Below are positions 9,954 through 17,551 of a stretch of 64,000 nt of DNA, piece by piece. The notes beneath the pieces were generated by a model, which was given only the letters and a program-made list of their open reading frames with translations, did no database searches and was not told the origin of the DNA. How positions within the stretch are numbered: position 1 is the stretch's first letter; the number at the start of each line of letters is the position of its first letter. A program made the position numbers and the translations under genes. Source of the stretch: Actinomycetota bacterium (GTDB taxonomy: Bacteria > Actinomycetota > Acidimicrobiia > Acidimicrobiales > JAJPHE01); the NCBI GenBank assembly GCA_021325435.1, contig JAJPHE010000087.1:1-64000 (forward strand), given 5' to 3'.

Positions 9954-10547
9954 TTGACCGACGAGACCGTAGCCGATGTAGCCCGACGAACACGCTCAGT
10001 GGCCGCCGCCGGCCACCGGGGGGACGAGTCCGTAGCCCGCGCCCACCTCTCCGACCCCGAGCCCGCGGTGCGGGCCGCCGCCCTCGGGGCCCTGGACCGG
10101 ATGGGCCGGCTCACGCCGGCCGACCTCGCCGCGGGGCTGGCCGACCCCGACCCGGCCGTCCGCCTTCGTTCGTGCCAGCTGGCGGCCCGCTACCCCGCGC
10201 CCGACCTGGTGCCCCTGCTGGCCGACGAGCCGCTGGTGGCCGAGACGGCCGCCTGGGCCCTGGGCGAGCGCGGCGAGGCCGGCGCGGTGGCCGCCCTGGC
10301 CGCCATGGCCACCGGGCACGACGATCCGCTGTGCCGCGAGGCGGCCGTGGCCGCCCTGGGGGCTATCGGGGACCCCGCCGGGCTGCCCGCCATCCTGGCC
10401 GCCACTGGCGATCGGCCGGCGGTGCGGCGCCGGGCGGTCATCGCCCTGGCCCCCTTCGAGGGTCCGGAGGTGGACGAGGCCCTGCGCCGGGCCCTGGATG
10501 ACCGCGACTGGCAGGTCCGCCAGGCGGCCGAGGACCTGCTCGACTAG
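9954..10547 (+). CDS. HEAT-repeat (PBS lyase-like) protein
   Basis: The ~197-aa protein consists of consecutive ~30-residue helical repeats of the type DPEPAVRAAALGALDRMG and DRDWQVRQAAEDLLD, typical of PBS-lyase/HEAT repeats used for protein interaction. The ORF track extends it far upstream, but that part is antisense to tetR and has no matching character. I chose TTG at 9954, just beyond the tetR start; GTG at 9999 is an alternative. Neither has a strong ribosome-binding site. Its stop overlaps the convergent mreB stop in the shared tetranucleotide CTAG. Specific function unknown. Confidence 0.7.
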   Translation: MTDETVADVARRTRSVAAAGHRGDESVARAHLSDPEPAVRAAALGALDRMGRLTPADLAAGLADPDPAVRLRSCQLAARYPAPDLVPLLADEPLVAETAAWALGERGEAGAVAALAAMATGHDDPLCREAAVAALGAIGDPAGLPAILAATGDRPAVRRRAVIALAPFEGPEVDEALRRALDDRDWQVRQAAEDLLD

Positions 10548-11548
10548 CGCTCGGCCCCCATGAACATCACCTTCAGGGAGTCGAACGAGTCGAGGCACTT
10601 GCCGGCCCCGAGGACGACGCACTCGAGGGGGGCGTGGACCAGGTTGACGGGCAGGGCGGTCTCCTCCTCCAGTCGGCGGCCGAGGCCCTGCAGCAGACCG
10701 CCGCCGCCGGACAGGTGGATGCCCTGGGTTATGAGGTCCTGGGCCAGCTCGGGCGGGGCCTGGCCCAGGCATTCGACGACCGAGTCGACGATGGCGCCCA
10801 CCTGGTCCTCGATGGCGAAGCGGACCTCCTCGGGGGAGAGGATCACCGTCTTGGGCAGCCCGGTCATCAGGTCGCGGCCGCGCACCTCGGCCTTCACCGC
10901 GTCGTTCACCGGGTAGGCGGATCCGATCGCCATCTTGATCTCCTCGGCCGTGCGCTCGCCGATGGCGATGCCGTACTCGCGCCGCACGTAGGACTGGATG
11001 GAGGCGTCGATGTCGAAGCTGCCCACCCGGATGGCCTGCAGGGCGACGATGCCGCCGAGGGAGATGACCGCCGTCTCCGTCGTGCCCCCGCCCACGTCGA
11101 CGACCATGTTGCCGAGGGGCTCGTGGATGGGCAGGCCGGCGCCGATGGCGGCGGCCATGGGCTGTTCGATCAGGTAGGCGGCGGCCGCCCCCGCCCGGCG
11201 GGCCGCCTCCTCCACCGCTCGGCGCTCGACCTCGGTGATGGCCGACGGCACGCAGATCAACACCCGGGGCCGGTTGAATCGAGAGACGCCGGCCCGCTCC
11301 AACAAGAGCCGGATCATGCGCTGGGTGATGTCGAAGTCGGTGATCGCGCCTTGGCGCAGGGGGCGGACGGCAACGATGTAGCCGGGGGTGCGGCCGATCA
11401 TGTGCCACGCCTCCTGGCCCATGGCCAGCACGTCCTGGGTGCGCGAGTTCAGGGCGATGACCGTCGGCTCGTTGAGGACGATGCCCCGGCCCCGCGAGTA
11501 GACGAGCGTGTTGGCGGTGCCGAGGTCGATGGCCAGGTCCCTAGCCAG
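10544..11548 (-). CDS. mreB: rod shape-determining protein MreB (actin-like), CTG start
   Basis: This is a bacterial actin homologue that forms membrane-associated filaments guiding cell-wall synthesis. Phosphate-binding motifs AIDLGTANTLVY and VVDVGGGTTETAVISLGG and the C-terminal HLSGGGGLLQGL motif are present. The ORF track starts at a GTG (11431) that would delete the first ATP-binding motif. Reading upstream in frame restores LARDLAIDLGTANT, and the only plausible initiator is CTG at 11548, preceded by GGAGGG with a 9-base spacer. That gives 334 aa, the usual MreB length. The CTG overlaps the end of the small membrane protein gene by 8 bases. No mreC, mreD or rodA is nearby. Confidence 0.85.
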   Translation of the reverse strand: MARDLAIDLGTANTLVYSRGRGIVLNEPTVIALNSRTQDVLAMGQEAWHMIGRTPGYIVAVRPLRQGAITDFDITQRMIRLLLERAGVSRFNRPRVLICVPSAITEVERRAVEEAARRAGAAAAYLIEQPMAAAIGAGLPIHEPLGNMVVDVGGGTTETAVISLGGIVALQAIRVGSFDIDASIQSYVRREYGIAIGERTAEEIKMAIGSAYPVNDAVKAEVRGRDLMTGLPKTVILSPEEVRFAIEDQVGAIVDSVVECLGQAPPELAQDLITQGIHLSGGGGLLQGLGRRLEEETALPVNLVHAPLECVVLGAGKCLDSFDSLKVMFMGAER

Positions 11549-11735
11549 GCTTGCCGACCCTCCTGCGCCGGGGCCGGTGGTCGTCCACCGGTCCAGGGGC
11601 CAGGGCCCGCAGCTCGCGGGCGAACTCCTGGACTCCCGCCTCGAGGGACCGGGGACGCCGGTTGCGCACCAGCACGATCACCGAGGCGACGATGCCGGCG
11701 GCCACGGCGATGCCGAGGTAGAGGAGGTTGATCAC
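11541..11735 (-). CDS. small single-pass membrane protein between moaE and mreB
   Basis: The 64-aa protein has one N-terminal transmembrane helix (NLLYLGIAVAAGIVASVIVLV) followed by a basic tail containing an amphipathic EAGVQEFARELRAL segment. The ORF track start (11798) lies inside moaE. I prefer GTG at 11735 because it overlaps the moaE stop in GTGA and has GGAG a few bases upstream. The 3' end overlaps the mreB start by 8 bases, so the three genes look translationally coupled. I do not recognise a family. A membrane tether or partner for MreB is a guess from context only. Confidence 0.7.
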   Translation of the reverse strand: MINLLYLGIAVAAGIVASVIVLVRNRRPRSLEAGVQEFARELRALAPGPVDDHRPRRRRVGKPG

Positions 11736-12199
11736 GCCAGCTCCTCGACCTCCACGACCGGACGCGACCCGGTGGCCCAGTCGGCCCCCTCCGACCACTC
11801 TTCGCGCTTCCAGATCGGCACGGTGGCCTTGACCGCTTCGATGCAGTAGCGCCCGGCGTCGAACGCCTCACCCCGGTGGGCGGAGCTGACGACCACCGCC
11901 ACGGAGACGTCGGTCAGCTCGAGGCGGCCCACCCGGTGCAGGACCGCCACCCGGCCGAGCTTCCAGCGCGACCGGGCCTCGGCCACCAGGGCGTCGAAGC
12001 GGGGGATGACCTGTTCGGCGTAGGCCTCGTACTCGAGGCTGGTGACGCCGGTGCGGCCCTCGGCGTGGTCGCGCACCGTGCCAAGGAAGCTGACGAGCGC
12101 GCCGCAGTCGGGGCGCACCGCCCAGTTGATGACTGCGTCGACGGGGATCGGCTCGGTGACGAGCCCGGTCCAGTCGTCGGCGTCCGCCGGGGGTTCCAC
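11732..12199 (-). CDS. moaE: molybdopterin synthase catalytic subunit MoaE
   Basis: The protein is 155 aa. MoaE, with the thiocarboxylated small subunit MoaD, converts precursor Z (cPMP) to molybdopterin in the cytoplasm. Family signatures include GALVSFLGTVRDHAEGR, LEYEAYAEQ and the C-terminal region AVKATVPIWKREEW, which carries the conserved lysine pair region. The ORF track begins 49 codons earlier. GTG at 12199 (VEPPADADDW) fits the family N-terminus and clears the divergent gene. No moaD or moaA is in the window. It is the first gene of a coupled trio with the small membrane protein and mreB, an unusual pairing. Confidence 0.88.
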   Translation of the reverse strand: MEPPADADDWTGLVTEPIPVDAVINWAVRPDCGALVSFLGTVRDHAEGRTGVTSLEYEAYAEQVIPRFDALVAEARSRWKLGRVAVLHRVGRLELTDVSVAVVVSSAHRGEAFDAGRYCIEAVKATVPIWKREEWSEGADWATGSRPVVEVEELA

Positions 12200-12285
12200 C
12201 CGGCCAATGCTACGGCCCGCGGCGCCGGCCAGCCCCTGGTCGGGGCCGATGCCTGCGGCGGGACGCCCGTCGGTACTCTTCGGCC

Positions 12286-13506
12286 ATGACCTCGGAGGGC
12301 GACGCCCACGAGGATGACGAGGGACCGCCCGGACCTCTCCTCCCACCCGACGACCGCCTGTGGCGCCACCCCTCGGAGCTCGGCGCCGGTTGGTCGGGTC
12401 CTCCTGCCCGCCGCCTCGGCCGCCCGGCGGTCAGCGTGCTGACCGGCATCGTCATCGGCGCCGCCGCCACCACCGGGGCCCTGACCATCGGCAGCCGCCT
12501 GGCCTCGACGTCGAGTCACCCCACGGTGTCGTCGGGGGCCGCCGAGCCGGACCTGGTGACGGCCTCCACCGCCTTGGCGCCGGCCGGCCCCAGCCGTCCC
12601 CGCCCGGGGCCGGCGACCGTCGGGGCCACGCTCACTGGACCCGCCGACCGGGTGGCCGGCTCGCTGGTGCGCCTGGACGTGAGCCGCGACGCCGGGTCGG
12701 TGCGGGGCGCCGGGGTCGCCTTCCGAGCCGACGGCCTGGTGCTCACGACCGACGGGCTGGTGGCCGGGGCCAGGGCGGTGTGGGCGGTGGACCGGCAGGG
12801 CCGGCGCAGCATGGCGACCGTCGTCGGCGAGGACCCGGTCGCCGACATCGCCGTGGTGCGGTTGGCGGCGGACTCGGCGCCCCCGGCCGTCACCGGCACG
12901 GCCACCCCGACCTCCGGGGAGGTGGTCGCCGTGGTCGGCTGGGTGCTGCCGGCGGCGGCGAGCGGTGAGGGGCCGTGGCGGCCGGCGCTGTTCATGGGCA
13001 CGGTGTCAGGGTTGTTCCGGGGATGGCAGGAGCCGGGCGGAGCCCTCCTGCTCGACGCGGTGTCAGCCGACGCCCCGGCCGGCGACGAGGCCCAGGGCGC
13101 ACCCCTGGTCGATGTGCAGGGCCGGCTGCTCGGCCTGGTGGCCCGGCCGGGCGGGGCCGACTCCCCCACCATGGCCGTCGGCATCTCCGAGGCCGAGGCG
13201 GTGGCCGACGAGCTGGTCACGTCGGGCCGGGCGGCCCACGGGTGGATGGGGGCGGCGGCCGTCGCCCACGCCGGTGGCGGGGTGCAGCTGACGGCGGTGG
13301 TGCCGGAGGGGCCGGCGGCCGAGGCCGGCCTGGTGCCGGGGGATGTGATCCTGACGGTGGACGACGTCTCGGTCTCCTCGGTAGCCGAGCTGATGGCGTC
13401 GGCCCGGATGAAGAGGCCGGGCCAGGACGAGACGCTCTCCGTGGTGCGGGATGGCCTGCGCCGCACCGTCACTTTGACGCTCGCCGAGGCGCCGGCCCAA
13501 GCCTGA
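12286..13506 (+). CDS. HtrA/trypsin-like PDZ protein lacking catalytic residues (pseudoprotease)
   Basis: The protein is 406 aa: a ~50-residue cytoplasmic N-terminus, a membrane anchor (VSVLTGIVIGAAATTGALTIG), a chymotrypsin-fold domain (~130-310) and a C-terminal PDZ domain (~320-400). Aligned by eye with the intact HtrA at 15880-17163, the His position reads LTTDGLVAGA instead of LTNNHVIAGA. The Ser position reads EAQGAPLVD instead of GNSGGPLVN. Only the Asp in ADIAVV is kept. It should therefore be proteolytically inactive, perhaps a binding or regulatory protein outside the membrane. The DUF2342 gene follows after 36 bases, probably in the same operon. Confidence 0.85.
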   Translation: MTSEGDAHEDDEGPPGPLLPPDDRLWRHPSELGAGWSGPPARRLGRPAVSVLTGIVIGAAATTGALTIGSRLASTSSHPTVSSGAAEPDLVTASTALAPAGPSRPRPGPATVGATLTGPADRVAGSLVRLDVSRDAGSVRGAGVAFRADGLVLTTDGLVAGARAVWAVDRQGRRSMATVVGEDPVADIAVVRLAADSAPPAVTGTATPTSGEVVAVVGWVLPAAASGEGPWRPALFMGTVSGLFRGWQEPGGALLLDAVSADAPAGDEAQGAPLVDVQGRLLGLVARPGGADSPTMAVGISEAEAVADELVTSGRAAHGWMGAAAVAHAGGGVQLTAVVPEGPAAEAGLVPGDVILTVDDVSVSSVAELMASARMKRPGQDETLSVVRDGLRRTVTLTLAEAPAQA

Positions 13507-13542
13507 GGTCGGGGGCGGCGGCGGGCGCCCTACCATTCGCGG

Positions 13543-14739
13543 GTGAGCTCCCCTGCCTCCCCCGAGGGCGGCAACCTCTTCGAGAACCTCTTCGCCCAGC
13601 TGGGCCGGATGTTCGCCGCCTCCGGCCCGGTCAACTGGGAGCTGGCCCGCCAGTTCGCCCAGTGGGCGGCGGCCGAGGGGGGCCAGGAGGGCAATGTCGA
13701 CCCGATGGAGCGGATCCGCTTCGAGGAGCTGATCCGAGTAGCCGACCTGCACGTCTCGGACGTGACCGGGCTCGCCACGTCGACCACCGGGCGGGTGGTG
13801 ACGGTGCGGGCCGTCAACCGGGTCGACTGGGCCACTTCGACCCTCGACGCCTGGAGGCCGCTGCTCGGCTCGCTGGCCGAGGCGCTGCAGGCGCCACCCT
13901 CGGCCGCCGGCGATGACGAGGCCGAGGGCGACGAGGACGGGATGCCGGCCGGGCTCGGCAAGATGCTGGGCCAGATGATGCCCGGCCTGCAGGCGGCGTT
14001 CCTCGGGCTGCAGTGCGGCTCGATGGTCGGGTCGATGTCGCAGCGGGCCTTCGGCCAGTACGACCTGCCGATACCGCGGCCCGCCGGCGACGAGCTGCTG
14101 GTGGTGCCGGAGAACGTCTCCGGGTTCGCCACCGATTGGAGCCTGCCGCCCGACGACGTGCGGCTGTGGGTCTGCATATCCGAGCTGACCCATCACGCCG
14201 TCATCGGCCGGCCCCACGTGCGCGACGAGCTCACGTCGCTTCTGGGCGAGTACGTGTCGAGCTTCGACCCGGCGGCCGCCTCCCTCGAGGAGCACCTGGG
14301 CGAGGTCGACCCCACCGATCCGTCGTCGTTCGAGCGGGTGCTCGGCGACCCCGGCGCCCTGCTGGGCGAGATCCAGTCCGAGCGCCAGCGGGCCCTGCTG
14401 CCCCGCCTGGGCGGGCTCATCGCCGTCATCGAGGGCTACGTCGACCACGCCGTCGACCTGGTCGGTCGGCGGATCATCGCCTCCTACGGGCCGTTGACCG
14501 AGGCTCTGCGCCGCCGGCGGGTCGAGCGGGGCCAGGGCGAGCGGCTGGTGGAGCGGCTGCTCGGCGTGGAGCTGCGCCAGGAGCAGTACGACCGGGGCGC
14601 CGCCTTCATCCGAGGCGTCGTCGAGCGGGCGGGCGACGACGGCCTCACCGGCCTGTGGGAGTCGGCGCGTACTCTGCCGACACCAGCGGAGGTCGACGCC
14701 CCCGGGCTGTGGCTGGAGCGGATCCGCCTGCCCGAGTAG
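13543..14739 (+). CDS. DUF2342 / TIGR03624-type putative zinc hydrolase
   Basis: This 398-aa protein matches the actinobacterial family annotated as putative hydrolase, zinc-dependent metalloprotease or F420-associated (DUF2342). Typical segments are ERIRFEELIRVADLHV, GLQCGSMVGSMSQRAFGQYD and the C-terminal GAAFIRGVVERAG. The family's proposed HExxH site appears here as ISELTHHAVI, with serine replacing the first histidine, so metalloprotease activity is doubtful. The GTG start at 13543 lies 36 bases after the HtrA-like gene. It ends convergently with surE, with a GGCCGG hairpin between. Family confidence is good; activity is unknown. Confidence 0.82.
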   Translation: MSSPASPEGGNLFENLFAQLGRMFAASGPVNWELARQFAQWAAAEGGQEGNVDPMERIRFEELIRVADLHVSDVTGLATSTTGRVVTVRAVNRVDWATSTLDAWRPLLGSLAEALQAPPSAAGDDEAEGDEDGMPAGLGKMLGQMMPGLQAAFLGLQCGSMVGSMSQRAFGQYDLPIPRPAGDELLVVPENVSGFATDWSLPPDDVRLWVCISELTHHAVIGRPHVRDELTSLLGEYVSSFDPAAASLEEHLGEVDPTDPSSFERVLGDPGALLGEIQSERQRALLPRLGGLIAVIEGYVDHAVDLVGRRIIASYGPLTEALRRRRVERGQGERLVERLLGVELRQEQYDRGAAFIRGVVERAGDDGLTGLWESARTLPTPAEVDAPGLWLERIRLPE

Positions 14740-14744
14740 CCCCC

Positions 14745-14762
14745 GGCCGGCCGGCTCCGGCC
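14745..14762. terminator. possible bidirectional hairpin between convergent genes
   Basis: GGCCGG and CCGGCC arms flank a 6-base loop in the 23-base gap between the DUF2342 stop and the surE stop. Position favours a bidirectional terminator, but there is no T-tract and such GC-only inverted repeats arise easily at this base composition. Confidence 0.3.
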
Positions 14763-15551
14763 TCAGGCGCCGCCGAGGAGATCGGCTTGGAGGATCTCGG
14801 CCACGTCCGACTCGAGACCGGCGGTGCGGATGCCGACCAGCGGCGTGATCGCCACCATGCCGGCCAGCACCGTGGCCGTGTCGGTGTCGGGCTTGAGGGT
14901 GACGTTGGTGGCCCGCAGCTCGATCTGCAGCTTCCCTCCGCCTGACCCGGTGATGGCGGCCCGCACCGTGCCGAAGGCGGCCAGGCGGGCCAGGCGCACC
15001 CCGGCCACCTCGCCGGCGGGCAGGTTCGGCACGTTCACGTTGAGCACGGTGGTGGCGGGTGCGTCGACCAGCCAGCGGGCGGCCAGCACGGCGACGCGGG
15101 CGGCGGTGTCCCAGTGGATGGGGTCACCGACCCCGAGGCTCACCGCCATGCCGGAGGCGCCGAAGTTGGCGGCGGTGAGGGCGGCGCCCACGGTTCCGGA
15201 GTGCAAGGTGGAGCGTCCGGTGTTCGGCCCGGGGTTGATGCCCGAGGCGATCAGGTCGGGCGGGTCGCCGAAGCCGCCGAGTCGGGCGGCCATCACCGCC
15301 ACGGCCGGGGGGCCTTCGACGGCGTAGCACGGGATGTCGTCGAGCCCTGGGATCTCGACGTCCTCGTAGGCGATGGCGGCGTCGCTGTGCAGCGGGCCGA
15401 TGGCGGCTCCGCTGCCGCTCATGTCCTCGACGGGCGCGGCCAGCACCACATCGTGGCCGTCGTCGGCCAGAGCCCGGGCCAGAGCGGCCACCCCGGGGGA
15501 GCGCCAGCCGTCGTCGTTGGTGACGAGGACCCGGCGGCCGCTCGGAGCCAT
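14763..15551 (-). CDS. surE: 5'/3'-nucleotidase SurE
   Basis: The 262-aa protein is a metal-dependent nucleoside monophosphate phosphatase of the SurE family. The N-terminal metal-binding motif LVTNDDGWRSPGV, the GINPGPNTGRSTLHSGTVGAA active-site region and the NVNVPNLP strand are all present. The length is normal for the family. The ATG start shares one base with the stop of the upstream 94-aa gene (TGATG), implying translational coupling. SurE is linked to stationary-phase survival and nucleotide salvage in other bacteria. Confidence 0.94.
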   Translation of the reverse strand: MAPSGRRVLVTNDDGWRSPGVAALARALADDGHDVVLAAPVEDMSGSGAAIGPLHSDAAIAYEDVEIPGLDDIPCYAVEGPPAVAVMAARLGGFGDPPDLIASGINPGPNTGRSTLHSGTVGAALTAANFGASGMAVSLGVGDPIHWDTAARVAVLAARWLVDAPATTVLNVNVPNLPAGEVAGVRLARLAAFGTVRAAITGSGGGKLQIELRATNVTLKPDTDTATVLAGMVAITPLVGIRTAGLESDVAEILQADLLGGA

Positions 15552-15835
15552 CAGAGGACCCCGGCCTCCTCCTCAGGCATGCCGAGGTCCCACTCGAGGA
15601 GGAGGTTCTCGCGCTCGGCGTCGCGCACGACCCGCTCGCGGTTGCGCCGGAACTGCGGGTCGTGGGGCGGTAGCAGCACCAGACGGGCCAGGGCCCGCTG
15701 GCGGAACTCCTCGATCAGCGACCGGTCGCCGAAGTCGGACTGGACCTCCCAGTGAGGGGCCACCGGTCCGAGGTAGACGATGCGGGCGTGGCCGCGTGGG
15801 GGCTGCGGCTCACCGACTTCGTCCGTCTGCGACAT
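15551..15835 (-). CDS. hypothetical protein coupled to surE
   Basis: This 94-aa soluble, charged protein has no membrane segment, signal peptide or Cys motif. A notable segment is RIVYLGPVAPHWEVQSDFGD, followed by an Arg/Glu-rich helical half ending in EWDLGMPEEE. I do not recognise the family. Coding status is supported by the one-base stop/start overlap with surE and by sensible amino-acid composition. It is the first gene of that pair, 44 bases from the htrA stop. No function is proposed. Confidence 0.65.
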   Translation of the reverse strand: MSQTDEVGEPQPPRGHARIVYLGPVAPHWEVQSDFGDRSLIEEFRQRALARLVLLPPHDPQFRRNRERVVRDAERENLLLEWDLGMPEEEAGVL

Positions 15836-15879
15836 GGGTCCTCCTGCGAATGGCGACCGGCCAGCCTACCCGCCGGGGT

Positions 15880-17163
15880 TCACCCGGCCGCCGGGCGCGA
15901 GCCGAGGGTGACGTTGACGCTGAGCTTCTGGCTGCCCCGGTAGACGGTCAAGGTGACCTGCTGGCCGGGCTTGTGTTCGGCCAGGGCCGAAGTCAGGTCG
16001 GTCGCTGAGTTGATCGCCGTACCGTCGAAGGCGGTGATGACGTCGCCCACCTGGAGGCCGGCGTTCTCCGCCGGCGACCCGGCCGTCACCCCGGCCACCA
16101 CCGCCCCCTGGTCCGGGGTGAAGCCGTAGCTCTGCTTCAGGTCGGGGGTGAGATCGACCACGTCCACGCCGATGAAGGCATGACTGCCGGCCACGCTCTG
16201 GCCGGTGCGCAGCTTGGGCAGGATCGGCTTGATCTTGTCGGTCGGGATGGCGAAGCCGATGTTCTGCGCCGTCTCGCCGGTCGCTCCCGCCGATGAGGCG
16301 ACGGCGGTGTTCATGCCGATCACCTCGCCCTGGGCGTTGACCAAGGGGCCGCCGGAGTTGCCGGGGTTGATGGCGGCGTCGGTCTGGAGCATGTCGGTGA
16401 GCGTCTCCACCGTGCCGCCGGCGGAGTCGCTGCTCTGGATGGTTCGGCCCTCGGCCGAGATGATGCCCTGGGTCACCGTCGGGCTGCTGACCGACAGGTC
16501 GAGGGCGTTGCCGATCGCCACCACGCTGTCGCCCACGCGCTCGGCGGCCGAGTTGCCGAGGGTGACCGTCGGCAGGCCCGACACGCCCTGGATGTGGACG
16601 AGGGCGATGTCGTCGGCCGGGTCGGTACCGACCACGCTGGCCGGGTGGCTCTGGGTCTGGCCCGAGATGGTGGCGGTGATCTTGGTGGCCCCGGCGATGA
16701 CGTGATTGTTGGTGAGGACGTCACCGTCGGCCGTCACGATCATCCCGGATCCGGCGCCCTGGATCGGCCCGGCCGAGAAGAAGCTCCCCGGGTTGAACAT
16801 CTCGGTGCGGATCGACACCACCGCCGGCATCACCTTGGCCAGCACCGACTGGATGGTGAGGGGCTGCTCGTTCTTGAACGGCCCGCTTCCCGGCGAGGAC
16901 GACTCGACCACGGTCTTCTGGTTGGCCCGGTTCGATCCGATCACCCCGCCCACGACGCCGCCCACCACCGCGCCGATGACCGCGGCGACCAGGGCGATGG
17001 CCGGCCAGCGGCTGCGACCGGGGCCGCCGGCCGCCGGGGCGGCGGGGGGCGGGGGCCCCTGGGGCACGCCCCAGGCGGGAAGACCCAGCTCGCGGGTCGT
17101 GGACGAGCGCTCCTCTCCGACGGCGGTCAGGGCGTCGTGCGGATGGGTGGGGTCGTGGTCCAC
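15880..17163 (-). CDS. HtrA/DegP-family membrane-anchored serine protease
   Basis: The 427-aa protein has a cytoplasmic His/Asp- and Pro-rich N-terminus, one transmembrane helix (~53-76), an S1C protease domain and a C-terminal PDZ domain (~325-420). The triad is complete: His154 in LTNNHVIAG, Asp185 in ADDIALV and Ser270 in NPGNSGGPLV. Such proteins act in envelope protein quality control. The GTG start at 17163 has AAGGAG upstream with a 9-base spacer. Six 9-base tandem units lie just upstream. The gene is divergent from whiB. Envelope-stress regulation is likely but no operator is recognised. Confidence 0.93.
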   Translation of the reverse strand: MDHDPTHPHDALTAVGEERSSTTRELGLPAWGVPQGPPPPAAPAAGGPGRSRWPAIALVAAVIGAVVGGVVGGVIGSNRANQKTVVESSSPGSGPFKNEQPLTIQSVLAKVMPAVVSIRTEMFNPGSFFSAGPIQGAGSGMIVTADGDVLTNNHVIAGATKITATISGQTQSHPASVVGTDPADDIALVHIQGVSGLPTVTLGNSAAERVGDSVVAIGNALDLSVSSPTVTQGIISAEGRTIQSSDSAGGTVETLTDMLQTDAAINPGNSGGPLVNAQGEVIGMNTAVASSAGATGETAQNIGFAIPTDKIKPILPKLRTGQSVAGSHAFIGVDVVDLTPDLKQSYGFTPDQGAVVAGVTAGSPAENAGLQVGDVITAFDGTAINSATDLTSALAEHKPGQQVTLTVYRGSQKLSVNVTLGSRPAAG

Positions 17164-17178
17164 CGCGGTCTTCTCCTT

Positions 17179-17232
17179 GTCGTCGTGGTCGTCGTGGTCG
17201 TCGTGGTCGGCCTGGTCGGCCTGGTCGGCGTG
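17179..17232. repeat. six tandem 9-base units upstream of htrA
   Basis: Units read GTCGTCGTG (three times), GTCGGCCTG (twice) and GTCGGCGTG. They lie 15 bases upstream of the htrA GTG, across the ribosome-binding approach. On the minus strand they stay in frame with htrA and would spell Asp/His-rich repeats (HDD units). However, no ATG, GTG, TTG or CTG precedes them before a stop codon, so they are read here as untranslated. Confidence 0.7.
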
Positions 17233-17300
17233 GCGGTCGTGGTGACGGAAACCAAAACGGGCCGTCGGTCGTTATACGGACTGACCTGGGAGGACCCGTG

Positions 17301-17546
17301 ATGGACAACCAGTGGATGGCGAGAGGCAGGTGCCGGGACGTCCACCCCTCCGTGTTCTTCCCGAGCGACGGATTGGGGGTGGAAGCCGCCCAGCAGATCT
17401 GCGCCGACTGTCCGGTCAGATCTCCCTGCCTGGAGTATGCCCTCGAGAACAAGATCGATCACGGCGTGTGGGGCGGGGCATCGGAGCGTGAGCGGCGGCG
17501 CATTGCCCGGGCCCGCCGCCAGGGATCGCTGGCCCGCGAGGTCTGA
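17301..17546 (+). CDS. WhiB-family Fe-S transcriptional regulator
   Basis: The 81-aa protein is an actinobacterial Wbl protein binding a [4Fe-4S] cluster through four cysteines: one in ARGRCRDVHP and three in ICADCPVRSPC. The GVWGG turn and the following basic helix ERERRRIARARR, used for DNA or sigma-factor contact, are present. ATG at 17301 is preferred because GGGAGG lies 7 bases upstream; the ORF track GTG at 17298 differs by one codon. A TATACG -10-like element lies at about 17273. It is divergent from htrA and convergent with the anti-sigma gene. Subfamily cannot be fixed by eye. Confidence 0.93.
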   Translation: MDNQWMARGRCRDVHPSVFFPSDGLGVEAAQQICADCPVRSPCLEYALENKIDHGVWGGASERERRRIARARRQGSLAREV

Positions 17547-17551
17547 ACGGC

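Noticed and set aside
9996-11408. 470-aa minus-strand ORF overlapping mreB and the HEAT-repeat gene
   Set aside because: It is a shadow frame: Arg/Pro/Gly-rich with no motif, while mreB in the adjacent frame is complete.
17179-17232. The 9-base tandem repeats as a CRISPR or mobile-element remnant
   Set aside because: Units are far too short, without spacers, terminal repeats or nearby cas or transposase genes.
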